From the NCBI GenBank assembly GCA_964610575.1, contig CAZSYX010000068.1, positions 1 through 17,534 of the forward strand: a stretch of DNA of 17,534 nucleotides, given 5' to 3'. The stretch is from JADJWR01 sp964610575. GTDB taxonomy: Bacteria; Pseudomonadota; Gammaproteobacteria; Burkholderiales; Burkholderiaceae_F. Below, one piece after another: positions 16,025-17,534 of the stretch. The translations under genes were made by a program, and so were the position numbers. The notes below the pieces were generated by a model that saw only the letters and a list, made by a program, of their open reading frames with translations, ran no database searches and was not told the origin of the DNA. The first letter of the stretch is position 1. Each line of letters opens with the position of its first letter.

Positions 16025-16687
16025 TCAGCGGCGCAGCTCGCGTACGCCGTCCGCCCCGCCCAGCAACAGCACGTCGGCGCCGCGCCTGGCGAACAGTCCG
16101 TTGGTCACCACGCCGGCGATCTGGTCGATACGCGACTCCATCGCCACCGGGTCGGCGATCGACAGGCCGTGCACGTCGATGATCACGTTGCCGTTGTCGG
16201 TGACCACGCCTTCGCGCCACGCAGGCCTGCCGCCCAGCTTCGCCAGTTCGCGCGCCACGTGGGCGCGCGCCAGCGGGATCACCTCCACCGGCAGCGGAAA
16301 GCGGCCGAGCACCTCGACCCGCTTGCTCGCGTCCGCGATGCAGACGAAGGTCCTTGCCACCGCGGCGATGATCTTCTCGCGGGTGAGCGCCGCCCCGCCG
16401 CCCTTGATCATGTGGAAGTGACCGTCTATTTCGTCGGCACCGTCGATGTAGACGGGCAGATCCTCGACGTCGTTCAGGTCCAGCACCTCGATGCCGATCG
16501 CCTGCAGCTTCGCTGTGCTGCGCTCCGAGCTGGACACCGCCTGCTTCACGTCGAGCTTCGCTGCGGCGAGCGCGTCGATGAACAGATCCACGGTCGAGCC
16601 GGTGCCCACCCCGAGCACGCGCCCCGGCTGCACGAAGCGCAGCGCCGCTTCGGCCACCGCGCGTTTGAATTCCTGCTGACTCTTCAC
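16025..16687 (-). CDS. rpiA: Ribose-5-phosphate isomerase A
   Basis: A 220-residue enzyme, matching the 219 residues of E. coli RpiA. It interconverts ribose-5-phosphate and ribulose-5-phosphate in the pentose phosphate pathway, in the cytoplasm. Motifs: GTGST (28-32), SSS at 52-54, DGADEID (82-88) and KGGGAALTREK (95-105). The active-site residues corresponding to E. coli D81, D84, K94 and E103 are D82, D85, K95 and E104. The start is GTG 16687, with GGAGG four bases upstream at 16692-16696; GTG 16690 is an alternative. The frame remains open up to an ATG at 16855, but the extension lies in the attC site and does not belong to the family. First gene of the likely rpiA–TIGR02117–DUF6394–channel unit. 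Confidence 0.96.
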   Translation of the reverse strand: MKSQQEFKRAVAEAALRFVQPGRVLGVGTGSTVDLFIDALAAAKLDVKQAVSSSERSTAKLQAIGIEVLDLNDVEDLPVYIDGADEIDGHFHMIKGGGAALTREKIIAAVARTFVCIADASKRVEVLGRFPLPVEVIPLARAHVARELAKLGGRPAWREGVVTDNGNVIIDVHGLSIADPVAMESRIDQIAGVVTNGLFARRGADVLLLGGADGVRELRR

Positions 16688-16777
16688 CACTCCTCCGCTG
16701 CCTGACTCCACCCCCCCTGCGGCAGTGATGTTAGCCGGCGCGTAATGTCTGATCGCTTCGCAGCGGACGGTCGCAGT

Positions 16778-16802
16778 GGCTGGAACCAGCCGACCGCGGT
16801 CG
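16778..16802. promoter_or_regulatory. Two abutting palindromes upstream of rpiA
   Basis: GGCTGGAACCAGCC (16778-16791) and CGACCGCGGTCG (16791-16802) are perfect palindromes sharing one base. They lie about 90 bases upstream of the rpiA start and about 50 bases from the attC site. Such pairs can be operator sites, or the arms of a folded single-strand structure. No matching promoter hexamers were found. Confidence 0.35.
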
Positions 16803-16849
16803 CCCGAGCCTTCTGAGGGTAGCGATTCGGGGCGTGCCCGAGAGGAGAC

Positions 16850-16931
16850 GCTCAACGTGTAGCTTCAGGGGCCGACGACCAGCGAAGCGAAGCGCCGCGG
16901 GTTGATGGTCCCCTGCAAGCGCGGGTTAGAC
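16850..16931 (-). repeat. attC: Integron attC recombination site
   Basis: On the minus strand the 82-bp element starts with GTCTAAC (16931-16925, fits RYYYAAC) and ends with GTTGAGC (16856-16850, fits GTTRRRY). Just inside are five-base spacers that do not pair with each other. Then come arms GCTTGCAGGGGACC and GGCCCCTGAAGC, which pair along almost their full length, with a G in the left arm (after GCTT) left unpaired: the extrahelical base expected of an attC hairpin. A GC-rich central loop region follows. The element starts ten bases after the stop of the alpha/beta hydrolase gene, in the orientation of a gene cassette. Integron integrase would exchange strands at the G/TT of GTTGAGC. Confidence 0.85.
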
Positions 16932-16941
16932 ATCCCTGCGC

Positions 16942-17534
16942 CTACTTGGCGAGCACCCAAGCTGCCACTTGTTGCACCACCTCTCGCTCGAGGCCGTTGA
17001 AGCCGTGGTGTGCGAACGCTTCGCACGGATCGCCCTTGCTCTGTCCCCCCTTGAAGGACAACAACTGGCTCCGCGGTGTGTTGGCTAGCTTTGCCATCAG
17101 CGCCGGCACCTCCGAGAACGAGCATAGAGAACAGCCATCCTGTTCGTGGTGTACGACCAGCACCGGCACCCGTATCTTCACCAGCGGCATGGCCGGCACG
17201 GGACGGCCCTTGTCGTCGGTGAGGATGGCAGAAGTCAAGACCACTCCGTCAGGCCCCTCGGGTCCCGAAAGCTCCGTGGCGACATAGGCAGCAGACTGAG
17301 TTCCTCTGCTCGTTCCAACGAACCATACAGGTGCCTTGGAGTTCTCTCGCAGCCAGGCAATCACTGCTTTGAGGTCGGCAGCGTGCTCTGGAGTCTGGCG
17401 AAAGCCCCCAAGGTAGGGCGGGGACTGACGATCGGATGGCGCGTCCACGACTGCGACCATCAGGCCTCGTTCAGCGAATAGCTGCCGAGTCCTGACGAGG
17501 AAGTTGCCATCGCCCCACTTCATCGAGCCATCGG
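16942..17534 (-). CDS. Alpha/beta hydrolase, integron cassette gene (5' end off the window)
   Basis: The frame is open to the right edge, where it reads DGSMKWGDGNFLVRTRQLF, typical of the first part of an alpha/beta hydrolase, so ATG 17523 is unlikely to be the true start and the gene continues outside. The nucleophile elbow GTSRG has its Ser at 17308-17310; the acid is probably Asp in VVHHEQDGC (17137-17139), and the His is in FAHHGFNG. Substrate unknown; the FLVRTRxLFAERG and VVDAPSDRQSPPY pattern resembles small serine hydrolases of the dienelactone-hydrolase type. GC content and codon use are visibly lower than in rpiA and argA, and an attC site follows the stop codon directly: this looks like a captured integron gene cassette. 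The paired cysteines (CSLC) after the Asp are unusual. Confidence 0.85.
   Translation of the reverse strand, partial: DGSMKWGDGNFLVRTRQLFAERGLMVAVVDAPSDRQSPPYLGGFRQTPEHAADLKAVIAWLRENSKAPVWFVGTSRGTQSAAYVATELSGPEGPDGVVLTSAILTDDKGRPVPAMPLVKIRVPVLVVHHEQDGCSLCSFSEVPALMAKLANTPRSQLLSFKGGQSKGDPCEAFAHHGFNGLEREVVQQVAAWVLAK

Noticed and set aside
13260..16421. 1053-codon plus-strand open frame
   Set aside because: Runs antisense through the potassium channel, DUF6394, TIGR02117 and rpiA genes; His/Arg/Gln-rich translation typical of a GC-rich shadow frame.
16731..16737. GTTAGCC as the end of a second attC site
   Set aside because: Only a partial match to GTTRRRY, with no partner RYYYAAC box or paired arms at a suitable distance.
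16688..16855. N-terminal extension of rpiA to ATG 16855
   Set aside because: 56 extra residues not found in RpiA; the extension has no coding character and starts inside the attC site, whereas GTG 16687 has a strong ribosome site and gives the family length.
1..17534. CRISPR array, insertion sequence, tRNA or rRNA genes
   Set aside because: No regularly spaced direct repeats, transposase-like proteins, or recognisable tRNA/rRNA sequence were seen on reading both strands.

Overview
The window is GC-rich chromosomal DNA from a proteobacterium, most likely a betaproteobacterium (Burkholderiales or Rhodocyclales type). The clues are strong G/C preference at third codon positions, the argA–yggX pair, and the sequence character of the Fe(2+)-trafficking protein, HrpA and RpiA. 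The lineage is inferred from gene content; no rRNA marker is present.

Left part (1-6440), housekeeping: the 3' tail of an unidentified plus-strand gene meets hrpA (minus). hrpA is divergent from an SDR oxidoreductase gene. argA (N-acetylglutamate synthase, TTG start) and the small Fe(2+)-trafficking gene yggX follow as a tight pair.

Middle (6441-12971), accessory: a solitary CoxL-like molybdenum hydroxylase large subunit without its FAD or Fe-S partners; a gap holding a minus-strand signal-peptide ORF; an isochorismatase-type cysteine hydrolase; and a bidirectional terminator shared with a minus-strand SAF-domain, homoserine-dehydrogenase-like oxidoreductase. Upstream of that gene are two broken, chimeric genes back to back. 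One is a GNAT acetyltransferase that loses its C-terminal half and ends in a tail resembling a 3-hydroxyisobutyrate/L-threonate-dehydrogenase C-terminus. The other is the N-terminus of a DUF1537 (OtnK/DtnK-type) four-carbon acid-sugar kinase, with a damaged start and fused to a foreign tail. Together they look like the scar of a decayed acid-sugar catabolic locus. A secreted protein built from two related repeats follows, with its own terminator.

Right part (12972-17534), all minus strand: rpiA, a TIGR02117/DUF2459 exported protein, a DUF6394 membrane protein and a two-RCK potassium channel run as one likely transcription unit. Upstream of rpiA lies the main find, an 82-bp element with the architecture of an integron attC recombination site (GTCTAAC...GTTGAGC on the minus strand, imperfectly paired arms with an extra unpaired G). 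It sits ten bases after the stop codon of an alpha/beta hydrolase gene that runs off the right edge and has visibly lower GC. The right end therefore appears to be the distal end of an integron cassette array (or an integrase-less attC cluster) next to rpiA; any integrase should lie beyond the right edge.
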